Shown here: positions 47,792 to 56,914 of the stretch, in pieces
Layout: the number at the start of each line of letters is the position of its first letter
Position numbering within the stretch: position 1 is the stretch's first letter
Assembly: GCA_001512505.1 (NCBI GenBank)
Contig: LFSC01000012.1
Span: 139,573 to 201,993, forward strand
DNA: 62,421 bases
Source: Clostridiaceae bacterium DTU079
Lineage (GTDB): Bacteria; Bacillota; Clostridia; Acetivibrionales; Acetivibrionaceae
Direction: 5' to 3'
The notes under the pieces: generated by a model
Database searches by the model: none
Told to the model about the DNA's origin: nothing
The model's input: only the letters and a program-made list of their open reading frames with translations
Program-made: the position numbers and the translations under genes

Positions 47792-48709
47792 ATGCCAATT
47801 AAAATACCCGATACTTTACCGGCGAAAGAAACGCTTACCAATGAGAATATATTTGTAATGGACGAACAAAGGGCTCTGCATCAGGATATCAGGCCTTTAA
47901 GAATAGCAATATTAAATTTAATGCCGACAAAAATTACAACGGAAACACAGCTTCTCCGTTTGATAAGTAATACTCCGATTCAGATAGAAATTGAGCTTTT
48001 ACATCCAAAGACCCATATATCCAAAAATACACCCTTAGAGCACCTGACAAAGTTTTATAAGACCTTTGATGAGGTTAAGGATGAAAAATTCGACGGTCTT
48101 ATTATAACCGGTGCTCCGGTTGAGCAAATGGAGTTTGAAGAGGTAAATTACTGGAACGAGCTTACAAAAATAATGGATTGGAGCCTTACCAACGTATATT
48201 CTACTTTTCATATTTGTTGGGGTGCCCAGGCTGCATTATACTACCATTACGGCATAAAAAAGTATCCCTTAAAGGAAAAAATGTTCGGTATTTTTGAGCA
48301 TCGCATTTGCAAACCCAACACCATGTTGTTGAGAGGTTTTGACGAACGCTTTTACGTTCCGCATTCAAGGCACACAGAAATACGGAGGGAAGATATTGAG
48401 AAAGTACAAGAAATCGATATACTTTCAGATTCGGAGCAAGCAGGCATATACATCATGAAGACAGACGGCGGCAGACAGGTTTTTGTTACCGGCCACTCGG
48501 AGTATGACCGTTTTACCTTAAAGGAAGAATATGAAAGAGATGTTACAAAAGGTCTTGACATTAAGGTACCGGTTAATTATTTTCCTGATGATGACCCTAA
48601 AAAAGAGCCCATTGTCAATTGGAGAGGCCATGCCAACCTCCTGTTTTCAAACTGGCTGAACTATTACGTATATCAGGAAACACCGTTTGATTTAAATGAG
48701 TTAAAATAA
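47792..48709 (+). CDS. metA: Homoserine O-acetyltransferase (MetA family, acetyl-CoA type)
   Basis: A 305-residue enzyme that acylates homoserine, the first committed step of methionine synthesis. The catalytic Cys142 lies in HICWGAQAA. The family signature [12 protein letters not shown] is at 40-51. Residue 111 is Glu ([12 protein letters not shown]); in this family Glu at 111 goes with acetyl-CoA use while Gly goes with succinyl-CoA, so I predict O-acetylhomoserine as product, which suits the sulfhydrylase encoded downstream. GGGAGG stands 8 bases before the ATG. A TATAAT at 47733-47738 is the likely -10 region. Confidence 0.94.
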   Translation: MPIKIPDTLPAKETLTNENIFVMDEQRALHQDIRPLRIAILNLMPTKITTETQLLRLISNTPIQIEIELLHPKTHISKNTPLEHLTKFYKTFDEVKDEKFDGLIITGAPVEQMEFEEVNYWNELTKIMDWSLTNVYSTFHICWGAQAALYYHYGIKKYPLKEKMFGIFEHRICKPNTMLLRGFDERFYVPHSRHTEIRREDIEKVQEIDILSDSEQAGIYIMKTDGGRQVFVTGHSEYDRFTLKEEYERDVTKGLDIKVPVNYFPDDDPKKEPIVNWRGHANLLFSNWLNYYVYQETPFDLNELK

Positions 48710-48768
48710 ATTTACACTAAAAATGCATAGATTTAGCTTTGACAAACCAATTTACGGGAGTGATCAGA

Positions 48769-49221
48769 TTGAAAATCTCTACAAAGGGCAGATACGGATT
48801 GGAGGCAATTGTTGATCTTGCAATTCATTCCTCCGAAGGACGTGTAAACTTAAAAAGTATATCCGAAAGATGCGGAATTTCTGAAGCATATATATTGCAA
48901 ATTTTCTTAATACTAAGACGGGCAGGAATTGTTGAAAGCACAAGGGGTACCCAGGGCGGATATGTTCTTGCCTCGGAACCTTCCAAAATTACGGTGGGCG
49001 ATGTGTTAACCGCTTTGGAAGGTCCCCTGGCACCGGTGGCCTGCATAACCGAGAAAGCGAAAAAAAACTGTGGCAGATATGAAAATTGCACCGCAAGGAA
49101 CTTCTGGGAGAAGGTTATGAATACTTTGAGCGATGTGGCAAATTCAATTACAATTGAAGATCTTGTTAATTGCTATAAAAACTTTATTCCGCGGGATACG
49201 GAACTGGACTATTACATATGA
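48769..49221 (+). CDS. Rrf2-family regulator with three clustered cysteines
   Basis: A 150-residue winged-helix regulator starting LKISTKGRYGLEAIVDLA, with recognition helix SEAYILQIFLILRRAGIV and wing GTQGGYVLA. The start is TTG at 48769 with GGGAG 8 bases upstream, which puts the usual M-K-(I/F)-S-T-K start in place. It has Cys in ACITEKAKKNCGRYENC, a spacing like the cluster-binding region of IscR-type regulators, so it may carry a [2Fe-2S] or similar cluster. It lies 59 bp after metA and probably regulates the sulfur genes or iron-sulfur functions. Confidence 0.88.
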   Translation: MKISTKGRYGLEAIVDLAIHSSEGRVNLKSISERCGISEAYILQIFLILRRAGIVESTRGTQGGYVLASEPSKITVGDVLTALEGPLAPVACITEKAKKNCGRYENCTARNFWEKVMNTLSDVANSITIEDLVNCYKNFIPRDTELDYYI

Positions 49222-49298
49222 TCCCTTCACTTAACCACCTTATATCTGTGTTATAACTTCTTACCAATACAAAATTTGAATTTACATCTAAACAGTTA

Positions 49299-49327
49299 TT
49301 GACAGAGAGAGTTTTAAGCATTATAAT
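49299..49327 (+). promoter_or_regulatory. Consensus promoter before the second rrf2 gene
   Basis: TTGACA (49299-49304) and TATAAT (49322-49327) with a 17-bp spacer, a full-consensus promoter. It would drive the second rrf2, the sulfhydrylase and cysK. ATATAGGAT at 49335-49343 also occurs before metA (47758-47766). Confidence 0.85.
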
Positions 49328-49364
49328 ATTAAACATATAGGATTAGTAAGGAAGGGGATGTTAA

Positions 49365-49814
49365 ATGAAGTTCTCGACCAAGGGACGTTACGGACTCAGG
49401 GCAATGATTGACCTTGCAGTGTACTCTAACGGAGAACATGTTGCTTTGGGCAGTATAGCTCAAAGGCAGGGAATATCGACAAACTACCTGGAGCATGTTT
49501 TTTCCGAACTGAGGAAATCGGGATTGGTTAAAAGCGTTAAGGGTGCACAGGGTGGATATCTATTATCCGAAAGCCCGTCCGACATAAAAGTGGGAAGAAT
49601 TTTGAGAGTGCTTGAAGGGCCCCTTTCGGTAATTGATGAAGATTCTGAAAATACTTCCGGAAGTGAGTCGGTTATCCGAAATTGTATTAAAGAAATTGTA
49701 TGGGATAAAATGAATGCCCGCCTTAACGAATTGGTGGATTCTTTGACCCTTGAAGATCTGGCCCGTGACTATCGGGAACGAAACGGAATCGATAATACAA
49801 TGTATTATATATAA
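49365..49814 (+). CDS. Rrf2-family regulator lacking a cysteine cluster (CymR-like)
   Basis: A 149-residue paralogue of the preceding gene (MKFSTKGRYGLRAMIDLAVYS, SQGISTNYLEHVF-like recognition helix, GAQGGYLLSES wing). It has a single Cys (RNCIKEI), so no cluster is likely. In Firmicutes, cluster-free Rrf2 proteins such as CymR repress cysteine and methionine genes with the help of cysteine synthase, and cysK lies in the same operon here. AAGGAAGGGG stands upstream of the ATG, 38 bp after a consensus promoter. It is probably the local sulfur repressor. Confidence 0.85.
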   Translation: MKFSTKGRYGLRAMIDLAVYSNGEHVALGSIAQRQGISTNYLEHVFSELRKSGLVKSVKGAQGGYLLSESPSDIKVGRILRVLEGPLSVIDEDSENTSGSESVIRNCIKEIVWDKMNARLNELVDSLTLEDLARDYRERNGIDNTMYYI

Positions 49815-49874
49815 TCGTATGGAAAACACGACTAAAGCGATAAGAAAAATCGTATATAAAAAGGAGATGTGCTT

Positions 49875-51167
49875 ATGTCTGAAAGAAAATTAAAATTTGA
49901 TACCCTGCAAGTTCATGCCGGTCAAAGTGTTGATCCGGCTACCGGAGCAAGAGCGGTTCCTATTTATCAAACAACCTCATACGTATTCAATAGTACCGAA
50001 CATGCTGCCAACCTCTTTGCCTTAAAGGAATCCGGCAATATTTACACAAGAATCATGAACCCGACAACCGATGTTTTTGAACAGAGAATGGCCGCACTGG
50101 AAGGCGGTGTTGGAGCACTGGCAGTTTCCTCGGGCTCAGCGGCTATTACCTATGCAATACTTAATATCGCCGGAAGCGGTGATGAAATTGTTTCGGCAAG
50201 TACCCTTTACGGCGGTACATACAACCTGTTTTCGACAACATTGCCCAAGCTTGGCATTAAAACTGTTTTTGTTGATCCCGATGACCCGGAAAACTTCAGA
50301 AAAGCAATTAATGAAAAAACAAAGGCTGTTTATATAGAAACCGTCGGAAATCCGGGAATCAATCTGATTGACATCGAAGCCGTTGCAAAAATTGCCCATG
50401 AGAACGGTTTGCCGCTTATTGTGGACAATACCTTCGGAACCCCTTACCTTATAAGGCCTATTGAGTTCGGAGCGGATATTGTTGTACATTCGGCAACAAA
50501 GTTTATTGGAGGCCATGGAACCTCCATCGGCGGTGTCATTGTTGATTCCGGAAAATTTAACTGGGCTGAAAGCGGAAGATTCCCAGGCTTTACAGAACCG
50601 GACCCCAGCTATCACGGTCTTAAATATTATGAAGCCCTGGGACCTTTGGCATACATCACCAAAGTCAGAGTTCAGCTGTTGAGAGATACCGGAGCATGCA
50701 TAAGCCCGTTCAATGCCTTCCTTTTGCTCCAAGGACTTGAAACCCTTTCATTGAGGGTTGAAAAACATGTTTCCAATACCAAAAGGATAGTGGATTTTCT
50801 ACAAAATCATCCTCAGGTGTCATGGGTAAACTATCCGAGCATAAAAGGCAACAAATACTACGAGCTTGCCCAAAAGTACCTTCCGAAGGGAGCCGGCTCA
50901 ATCTTTACCTTCGGAATTAAAGGTGGAATCAACGCTGCGAAGAAATTCATCGAAAGCCTTGAAATATTCTCACTTTTGGCGAATGTGGCCGATGCCAAGT
51001 CTTTAGTAATTCACCCTGCATCCACAACCCATTCCCAATTATCTGAGGAAGAGCAAAGAGCTTGCGGGGTAACTCCCGATCAGATAAGGCTGTCCATTGG
51101 TATCGAAGATGCGGATGATCTTATATATGACCTTGACCAGGCACTGAAAAAAGCAACGGAAGCTTAA
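49875..51167 (+). CDS. metY: O-acetylhomoserine sulfhydrylase
   Basis: A 430-residue PLP enzyme of the Cys/Met metabolism family that turns O-acetylhomoserine and sulfide into homocysteine. The PLP lysine is in [13 protein letters not shown]; other signatures are [25 protein letters not shown] and DNTFGTPYL. The length of about 430 and the HGTSIGG segment favour the sulfhydrylase over cystathionine gamma-synthase (about 380-400). The start at 49875 follows AAGGAG by 9 bases; an ATG two codons earlier is possible. Together with metA it gives a direct two-step path from homoserine to homocysteine. Confidence 0.94.
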   Translation: MSERKLKFDTLQVHAGQSVDPATGARAVPIYQTTSYVFNSTEHAANLFALKESGNIYTRIMNPTTDVFEQRMAALEGGVGALAVSSGSAAITYAILNIAGSGDEIVSASTLYGGTYNLFSTTLPKLGIKTVFVDPDDPENFRKAINEKTKAVYIETVGNPGINLIDIEAVAKIAHENGLPLIVDNTFGTPYLIRPIEFGADIVVHSATKFIGGHGTSIGGVIVDSGKFNWAESGRFPGFTEPDPSYHGLKYYEALGPLAYITKVRVQLLRDTGACISPFNAFLLLQGLETLSLRVEKHVSNTKRIVDFLQNHPQVSWVNYPSIKGNKYYELAQKYLPKGAGSIFTFGIKGGINAAKKFIESLEIFSLLANVADAKSLVIHPASTTHSQLSEEEQRACGVTPDQIRLSIGIEDADDLIYDLDQALKKATEA

Positions 51168-51219
51168 AACCATAGAACGTGTTATAGGTATAAACCGAAA
51201 TAGTATAGGAGGCGATTAT

Positions 51220-52155
51220 ATGTCGAAAATAGCAAAAAATTTAACGGATCTTATTGGAAATACCCCGCTTTTGGAGTTATCCAACTACAACAAAGCGAAT
51301 AACCTGGAAGCCAGACTCGTTGTAAAGCTGGAATACTTTAATCCTGCATCCAGCGTAAAGGACAGAATCGGATATGCAATGATAAAGGATGCAGAAGAAA
51401 AAGGCTTGATAAACAAGGATTCTGTTATAATAGAACCCACAAGCGGAAATACCGGTATTGCTCTGGCTTTTGTTGCCGCCGCAAGAGGTTACAGGATTAT
51501 ACTTACCATGCCTGAAACCATGAGCCTTGAAAGAAGAAACCTTCTTAAAGCCTTGGGAGCCGAACTGGTTCTTACTCCTGGAGTTGAAGGAATGGGCGGA
51601 GCAATCAGAAAGGCTGAGGAACTGGCCGCCTCAATACCCAATTCCTTCATACCCCAACAGTTTTCAAATCCTGCTAATCCGGAAATTCACAGAAAAACAA
51701 CGGCAGAAGAAATTTGGAGGGATACGGACGGACAGGTGGATATCTTTGTGGCAGGAGTCGGTACCGGAGGAACAATTTCCGGCGTGGGCGAAATATTGAA
51801 GCAACGAAAACCCGATGTGAAAATTATTGCAGTTGAACCCGCCGACTCTCCGGTTTTGTCCGGCGGAAATAAAGGACCTCACAAGATTCAAGGAATAGGT
51901 GCCGGCTTTGTGCCTGCCAATTTCAAAAGAGAGGTCGTAGATGAGATATTCAAGGTCACCAATGAAGAAGCTTTTGAAACTTCCCGAAAGCTTTCAAAAG
52001 CCGAAGGCCTTCTGGTAGGAATATCCTCCGGAGCATCTGCCTTTGCAGCGACCCAAATTGCTAAAAGACCTGAAAACAAAGGTAAGCTTATAGTTGCTTT
52101 GCTTCCTGACACAGGCGAAAGATATCTGTCCACTGCTTTATACCAGGACGCATAA
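51220..52155 (+). CDS. cysK: Cysteine synthase (O-acetylserine sulfhydrylase)
   Basis: A 311-residue PLP enzyme making cysteine from O-acetylserine and sulfide. The PLP lysine is in [14 protein letters not shown], the substrate loop [10 protein letters not shown], the phosphate loop [10 protein letters not shown], and the C-terminal [16 protein letters not shown] lies 8 bases before the ATG, 52 bp after metY. Cysteine synthase can also act as the sensing partner of CymR-type Rrf2 repressors, one of which is encoded two genes upstream. It is the last gene of the sulfur operon; two hairpins follow. Confidence 0.95.
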   Translation: MSKIAKNLTDLIGNTPLLELSNYNKANNLEARLVVKLEYFNPASSVKDRIGYAMIKDAEEKGLINKDSVIIEPTSGNTGIALAFVAAARGYRIILTMPETMSLERRNLLKALGAELVLTPGVEGMGGAIRKAEELAASIPNSFIPQQFSNPANPEIHRKTTAEEIWRDTDGQVDIFVAGVGTGGTISGVGEILKQRKPDVKIIAVEPADSPVLSGGNKGPHKIQGIGAGFVPANFKREVVDEIFKVTNEEAFETSRKLSKAEGLLVGISSGASAFAATQIAKRPENKGKLIVALLPDTGERYLSTALYQDA

Positions 52156-52170
52156 ATAGAGTGATTGTTA

Positions 52171-52228
52171 AGGAAAAATGTATCCAGAAACTTAAGTTAC
52201 GTAAGTAATGTTTCTTTCACATTTTCCT
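52171..52228. repeat. Palindromic element copy after cysK
   Basis: Outer arms GGAAAAATG and CATTTTCC enclose CCAGAAACTTAAGTT at 52184-52198, shared with the inverted repeat after cadA (22171-22185). Confidence 0.55.
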
Positions 52229-52254
52229 CAATACTTAAACAACACGTAAAATGT

Positions 52255-52280
52255 AGCTCCACCGAAATAACGGTGGAGCT
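52255..52280. terminator. Terminator after cysK
   Basis: A perfect 9-bp GC-rich stem (AGCTCCACC/GGTGGAGCT) with an 8-base loop and T-run, between the convergent cysK and CotH-dockerin genes. Confidence 0.88.
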
Positions 52281-52316
52281 TTTCATAATTAAGGAGAGGA
52301 TTTTAGCTAATTGGAA

Positions 52317-54230
52317 TTATTGGCCCCAGCCGCCTCCCCAGCCGCCTCCCCAACCGGGCCAGCCAGGCCATCCGGGATTTGAGGTCGGTTCCCAACCGGA
52401 ACTGTCTATCCAGGCAGCTCTCTTTAGCAAGTAATTTTCTACAATCTGTATCTGTTCTTCCCATGTCTGTGTAACCTGGGTGCTAAAACCGCCTACAAAA
52501 GGAGTACTGAGAATGTTCCACTTCTGGAAGTTACGGTGTGCAGCATTGGATAGCGGTTTGGACAGCTCTCTGACTTTAGCTACCAACTGTTCATCGGAAA
52601 GAGGTCCTTTACGCAATTCCTCCCAACGGGCTTTTACCTTGCTTCTAAAATTCGGATCCTGCATCAGTGTGTAATACCAGTCAGTCGTAGTAGCCATACC
52701 CGGCATCATCGGCGCAGTAGACTGATATTGCCACCCCTCTATATTAGAACTTGGCAAACCGAACAATCCGGTATAAGAGTCATACGCCAAGTCATAGTCC
52801 CATAATGGACCGGCTTTCAGTTTTTGACCTCGATCCTTGTGAATATGCGCACTGCGTATATAGGAATCCGGTTGTTTGCCCAATTCGGTATGAATTATGA
52901 AATCTACAAAGGAATCAACATCAATGTACGCAGGATAGCCTGTCTGCGGATCGGACGGGTTTTGGCTGTGGATTGAGTCGTGAACCTTTTGAATGTAATT
53001 GGTTATCCAAGCCAGTTGCTCGGGCAGGAGATCGTCCGGCTCTTTGAGCTCAAGATCATTCCAACCGTTGCCTCTTATCAGCGGCTCTTCCGCTGCCATC
53101 ATGTTGAACTGCATAAGGTAACCGCCGGTAATATTCGGCTCTGTCAAATCATCTTCCTTTAATTTCTTAATGTTGAGACGGTCCTTTCCAATCTCCAATG
53201 TTTCTGTAAGCAAATATACACCCTGGTAATCATCAGCAGATAAAGGCTGATTATCAAAGTTAATATAAACTTCCACATGTGCGTATCGTGGAGTAGCCAA
53301 TCCCATTTCTTTTCCCAATTCATAAGCAAGAGCGTTACGAATCAAAGACTTGTCGGGATAAGGTGAAATAAGTGCCCAGTCTCCGTCTCCCGGCATGCCC
53401 AGCATGGGATATTTGGCATCATCATCTTTATTATCCCTTAGCTCAAGTCTGTAGGGAGTCTTTTCAAAATTGGCGGAGGATTGACCTCGCACATGGAATC
53501 CGGCACGTGTGACTATAGTCGCAGGCTGAAGTAAAGATACTTTATTGTTCCTGGGCTCTAGCAATATAAACGCAACATCTTTATATTCACGGTCAGGTTT
53601 TCCTTTGCCGTATGCATCCAAAATCAGCACCGGAATATCATGTTCGGCATCAATTGAGCTGGCAACATAAATTGCAGTTCCCATATCACCGCTAGCGCTG
53701 CCGTTCACAAAAGATTGTGCCCTAAGCTGTGTTGTGGTTGTAAATGTTAAGGGTCCGGTATACAGTTTCGAGCTCACGGTAGGAACGCTTCCGTCTACGG
53801 TGTAGCGAATTTGGGCATCAGGGATTTTGGAGCTCAACTCAACTGTAACCTGATTCTTAAAAGTACCGCTGGGAACAGAGAAAATTATATCCCCCTTAAG
53901 CTCGTTTTCAAGTTTGATAACCTTTTCATCCCGTTCATCCTTTGGAATGTCTTCCACCGGAAACGAAGACAGCTTTCTCAGCAAGTACCTTTTTAAAATT
54001 GTAACGTCCAGGGAATCTACAGAATTGTCACCGTTTAAGTCTGCAGCCGTAAGATTATCAATAGTCAGTTTTCGCAGAATATACCTTTTCAACATTGTAA
54101 GATCCAATGAATCAATGGTACCGTCGTCGTTTACATCTCCATATTTAACACCAAATACATTTGAAACGGAGAAAACGTTCACCAACAAAGCAATTACCGG
54201 CAATAAAATAAAAAATCTGCTTTTTCTCAT
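52317..54230 (-). CDS. Secreted CotH kinase-like protein with N-terminal dockerin
   Basis: A 637-residue secreted protein. It has a signal peptide (1-26), a type-I dockerin (about 29-95), a chitobiase C-terminal-like beta module (about 113-190, IRYTVDGSVP), a CotH domain (about 195-560: FHVRGQSSANFEKTPYRLEL, GVYLLTETLEI, the DxD-like WDYDLAYDS), and a Trp/Gly/Pro-rich tail (WPGWPGWGGGWGG). It is a distant relative of the larger CotH-dockerin at 26541-29693 but with its dockerin at the other end. It is the only gene in the element unrelated to sulfur, redox or recombination. GGAGG stands upstream of the ATG. Confidence 0.92.
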   Translation of the reverse strand: MRKSRFFILLPVIALLVNVFSVSNVFGVKYGDVNDDGTIDSLDLTMLKRYILRKLTIDNLTAADLNGDNSVDSLDVTILKRYLLRKLSSFPVEDIPKDERDEKVIKLENELKGDIIFSVPSGTFKNQVTVELSSKIPDAQIRYTVDGSVPTVSSKLYTGPLTFTTTTQLRAQSFVNGSASGDMGTAIYVASSIDAEHDIPVLILDAYGKGKPDREYKDVAFILLEPRNNKVSLLQPATIVTRAGFHVRGQSSANFEKTPYRLELRDNKDDDAKYPMLGMPGDGDWALISPYPDKSLIRNALAYELGKEMGLATPRYAHVEVYINFDNQPLSADDYQGVYLLTETLEIGKDRLNIKKLKEDDLTEPNITGGYLMQFNMMAAEEPLIRGNGWNDLELKEPDDLLPEQLAWITNYIQKVHDSIHSQNPSDPQTGYPAYIDVDSFVDFIIHTELGKQPDSYIRSAHIHKDRGQKLKAGPLWDYDLAYDSYTGLFGLPSSNIEGWQYQSTAPMMPGMATTTDWYYTLMQDPNFRSKVKARWEELRKGPLSDEQLVAKVRELSKPLSNAAHRNFQKWNILSTPFVGGFSTQVTQTWEEQIQIVENYLLKRAAWIDSSGWEPTSNPGWPGWPGWGGGWGGGWGQ

Positions 54231-54434
54231 ATAAAACCCCCCTCCGAAAAATCTTCAAATTTCTTTCCAACTATATATTCGTTTTGAAAACAAGTTTTAT
54301 GTCTTTACTTTCAGAAATAATAAACTTATTTACTATTTGTACCCAATGTAAATATACAAATAACTCTATCGGATTGTTATACATTTAGTACAATCCATGA
54401 TGCATAACAATTAGTAACAGGGGGTGCAAATAAC

Positions 54435-54593
54435 ATGAAGGAAAAAAAAGAAAACCTTTCAAAGGTCAAAATCAAGCATCACCTTGCCGACGGAGAAATC
54501 AGAGAATCCGTAAAAGGCCACAAGGTTCCCGTCAATGACCGAACCATAGCTGCCTACAGGATTTTAGCTCAATACGGGAAATCCAAAGAGTAA
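54435..54593 (+). CDS. Small basic protein next to the recombinase (candidate directionality factor)
   Basis: A 52-residue frame with a purine-rich AGGGGG site about 9 bases before its ATG. It is highly charged (begins MKEKKENLSKVKIKHHLADG, then IRESVKGHKVP). There is no signal or membrane segment. It is 61 bp upstream of the serine recombinase gene on the same strand. Large serine recombinases need a small accessory protein (recombination directionality factor) to excise, and these are often small, charged and encoded nearby, so this is the obvious candidate. I do not recognise its family. Confidence 0.65.
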   Translation: MKEKKENLSKVKIKHHLADGEIRESVKGHKVPVNDRTIAAYRILAQYGKSKE

Positions 54594-54654
54594 TATCGGA
54601 CATTAAGCTTTAAATATAAATTTGCTTTATAACTTAATTCGGGAGCCGGTATAA

Positions 54655-56040
54655 ATGAAAAAAGTAGCATGCTACGTAAGAGTCAGCACCGAAAACCAGA
54701 TAGAAAATTACAGCATTGAAGAACAAACCGAGCGGCTTAAAGCTTACTGCAAAGCAAAGGATTGGACTATCCATAAATTTTATATCGATGCAGGGTATTC
54801 CGGAGGAACCACCAACCGTCCGGCACTGAAAGAAATGCTTGAGGATATCGACAAAAACTTGATCCAAATGGTCGTTGTATACAAGCTTGACCGGTTAAGC
54901 CGATCCCAAAAAGACACATTAACCCTTATCGAAGACGAATTTCTGGCTAAGAATGTTGATTTTGTATCCATCAGTGAAAATTTCGACACCTCCTCCCCCT
55001 TCGGCCGTGCAATGATAGGAATATTGTCGGTATTTGCACAGCTGGAAAAAGATCAGATAACAGAGCGGCTTACAATGGGAAGAATAGGCCGTGCAAAGAA
55101 CGGATATTTTCACGGCGGTCCGACACCTCCCACGGGATACGATTATATTGACGGAAGGCTTGTTATAAACGAATATGAAGCAATGCAGGTAAGAGAAGTA
55201 TTCGAAAGATTTTTAAAGGGGCAAAGCATTCATTCCATAAGATCATATATGAGCAAGCACTACACCAACAAGTACGGTAATTGGAGAAGCCACACCCTTG
55301 TTTTAAATATTCTTCGAAACTGTACTTATATCGGAAAAATTAAATTTAAAGGTACTGTGTATGAGGGCAATCACGAACCCATAATTTCCGAAGATATGTT
55401 TAATGCCGCGCAAAAGCTTTTAAACAGCTCTGAAAGAATAAGCAAAAAAACCGCTCCTCAAAAAATCCCGTTCCGGGCCGGTAACCTACTTACCGGTTTA
55501 TTGATATGCGGTAAATGCCAAGCGGGCTTTTGTGCCAACCACGGTTTTTACACCTGTTATTCCCGCGGAAAGACCGATAAAAAGAAAATCAAGGATCCCA
55601 ACTGCAAAAATAAAAGGTGGCCCATTCTCGAGCTTGACAATGTCGTGAAAAATGAGATTTTAAGCCTTGATTGGGACATCAGCTTTTTCAAAGATGAAAT
55701 CAGCAATATCCCCGATTCGGATTTTCATACAATAAAACATAGGATTAATGAAATTGACAAACAAATTTCAAGAATGATTGACCTCTATCAGATGGGCAAT
55801 ATTTCAATAGAAGAAATATCGGCAAGAATAAATGCCTTAAAAAGTGAAAGGGATAATATATCCTCGCTATTGGAATCAAAGCCGAAAGTCTTTCCTGATG
55901 AAGCAAAAAGCTCCTTTCCCAATCCAAAAGCCGTGTTCATAAACGGTACCCTGGATGAGCAGCGGCTTTTTGTCAGGTCCCTTATTGATTATATAACCGT
56001 AAACGATGATGAACTGTACTTTCAATGGAGCTTCCGTTAA
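54655..56040 (+). CDS. Large serine recombinase (site-specific integrase/excisionase)
   Basis: A 461-residue recombinase. The catalytic serine is Ser11 in YVRVSTENQ, with the resolvase core to about 145 (YKLDRLSRSQKDTL, SPFGRAMIGILSVFAQLEKDQI). The Recombinase domain (about 165-270) and a zinc ribbon (ICGKC...C...C, about 283-320) follow, then a coiled coil (about 350-415). This is the layout of large serine integrases and of sporulation recombinases such as SpoIVCA. The stop codon is 4 bp from the element-side arm of attR. GGGAG lies upstream of the ATG. Confidence 0.95.
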   Translation: MKKVACYVRVSTENQIENYSIEEQTERLKAYCKAKDWTIHKFYIDAGYSGGTTNRPALKEMLEDIDKNLIQMVVVYKLDRLSRSQKDTLTLIEDEFLAKNVDFVSISENFDTSSPFGRAMIGILSVFAQLEKDQITERLTMGRIGRAKNGYFHGGPTPPTGYDYIDGRLVINEYEAMQVREVFERFLKGQSIHSIRSYMSKHYTNKYGNWRSHTLVLNILRNCTYIGKIKFKGTVYEGNHEPIISEDMFNAAQKLLNSSERISKKTAPQKIPFRAGNLLTGLLICGKCQAGFCANHGFYTCYSRGKTDKKKIKDPNCKNKRWPILELDNVVKNEILSLDWDISFFKDEISNIPDSDFHTIKHRINEIDKQISRMIDLYQMGNISIEEISARINALKSERDNISSLLESKPKVFPDEAKSSFPNPKAVFINGTLDEQRLFVRSLIDYITVNDDELYFQWSFR

Positions 56041-56044
56041 TATT

Positions 56045-56072
56045 TACATTATCGGTTTAACCATGTGCATGG
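56045..56072. other. attR: right recombination site
   Basis: The element-side arm is 56045-56065, the probable crossover dinucleotide TG 56066-56067, and the core copy 56060-56072. Sequence to the right is feoB. Confidence 0.88.
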
Positions 56073-56914
56073 GATTCGGGTGCAATGCTGCCGGAATTAT
56101 CGGATGCAGAATTATCGAATCTCCAAGGGAGAGGCTGATAGCAATAATCACAAATAATTTCGTTCCCTGTAACGGCCGCTTCCCGACCCTTATATCCATA
56201 ATCACCATGTTTTTTGCAGCATCCGTTTTAGCTCCTTTTCAATCGGTAATATCTGCACTCATATTAAGCACAGTTATATTATTGGGGATTTGTACAACGT
56301 TACTTATTTCAAAAATACTGTCAAAAACAATACTTAAAGGGCTTCCTTCATCATTTACCCTGGAACTGCCGCCCTACAGGAAGCCTCAGCTCGGAAAAAT
56401 CCTTGTGCGGTCGGTTTTTGACAGAACTCTGTTTGTTCTGGGGCGCGCTGTTTCCGTAGCTGCACCGGCCGGGCTGATAATCTGGATTATGGCAAACATA
56501 AATGTGGGAGATGCCAGTCTCTTATCCCACTGTGCAGGTTTTCTCGACCCGTTTGCAAGATTAATCGGTATGGACGGTTACATTCTGATGGCTTTTGTCC
56601 TCGGTTTCCCGGCTAATGAAATAGTCGTTCCCATTATAATAATGAGTTATATGTCCAAAGGAAGCATGATGGAATTTGAAAGCCTGCATGAACTAAGAGA
56701 ACTTCTCATTTCCAACGGTTGGACTTGGCTTACGGCAGTATGCGTTATGATATTTTCCCTTATGCATTGGCCTTGCGGTACAACATGCTGGACCATAAAA
56801 AAGGAAACTCAAAGCCTTAAGTGGACCTTGGCTTCCATCCTCATACCCACATTTACGGGCATCGTAATTTGCTTTATTATTGCAAACTCAGTCAGGTTGC
56901 TCGGATTAATTTAA
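56060..56914 (+). pseudogene. feoB: FeoB, C-terminal part, separated from its start by the element
   Basis: From codon ACC at 56060 the frame reads TMCMGFGCNAAGIIGCRI, the conserved FeoB Gate/TM motif, and continues with the remaining permease (RERLIAIITNNFVPCNGRFPTL, GFPANEIVVPIIIMSY, MHWPCGTTCWTIKKE) to a normal C-terminus at 56914, 284 codons. It has no G domain, no good ribosome site and no start of its own, so it should be silent or non-functional in the integrated state. The codon phase at the core is the same as in the upstream half (both begin a codon at A of ACC), so excision gives a seamless 716-residue protein. Confidence 0.93.

Larger units (their letters stand above)
46902..56072 (+). 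mobile_element. 9.16-kb serine-recombinase element integrated in feoB, carrying met/cys genes
   Basis: The element is bounded by a 13-bp direct repeat (ACCATGTGCATGG at 46902-46914 and 56060-56072). It contains an FMN reductase gene, metA, two rrf2 genes, an O-acetylhomoserine sulfhydrylase gene, cysK, a CotH-dockerin gene, a 52-residue ORF and a large serine recombinase whose stop codon is only 4 bp from the right end arm. Excision would remove 9,158 bp and rebuild feoB in frame. No phage structural, conjugation or transposase genes are present, so it is a minimal integrative element or a programmed intervening element. Confidence 0.92.

Noticed and set aside
50136..50732. 198-codon minus-strand frame opposite metY
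   Set aside because: Antisense shadow of the well conserved sulfhydrylase; no ribosome site or known motif.
46902..56072. feoB disruption explained as assembly error or a simple transposon
   Set aside because: The halves meet at a direct 13-bp repeat in the same codon phase, a serine recombinase is next to one end, and the ends form an attP-like palindrome. No transposase gene is present and the inverted arms belong to the recombination site rather than to transposon terminal repeats.
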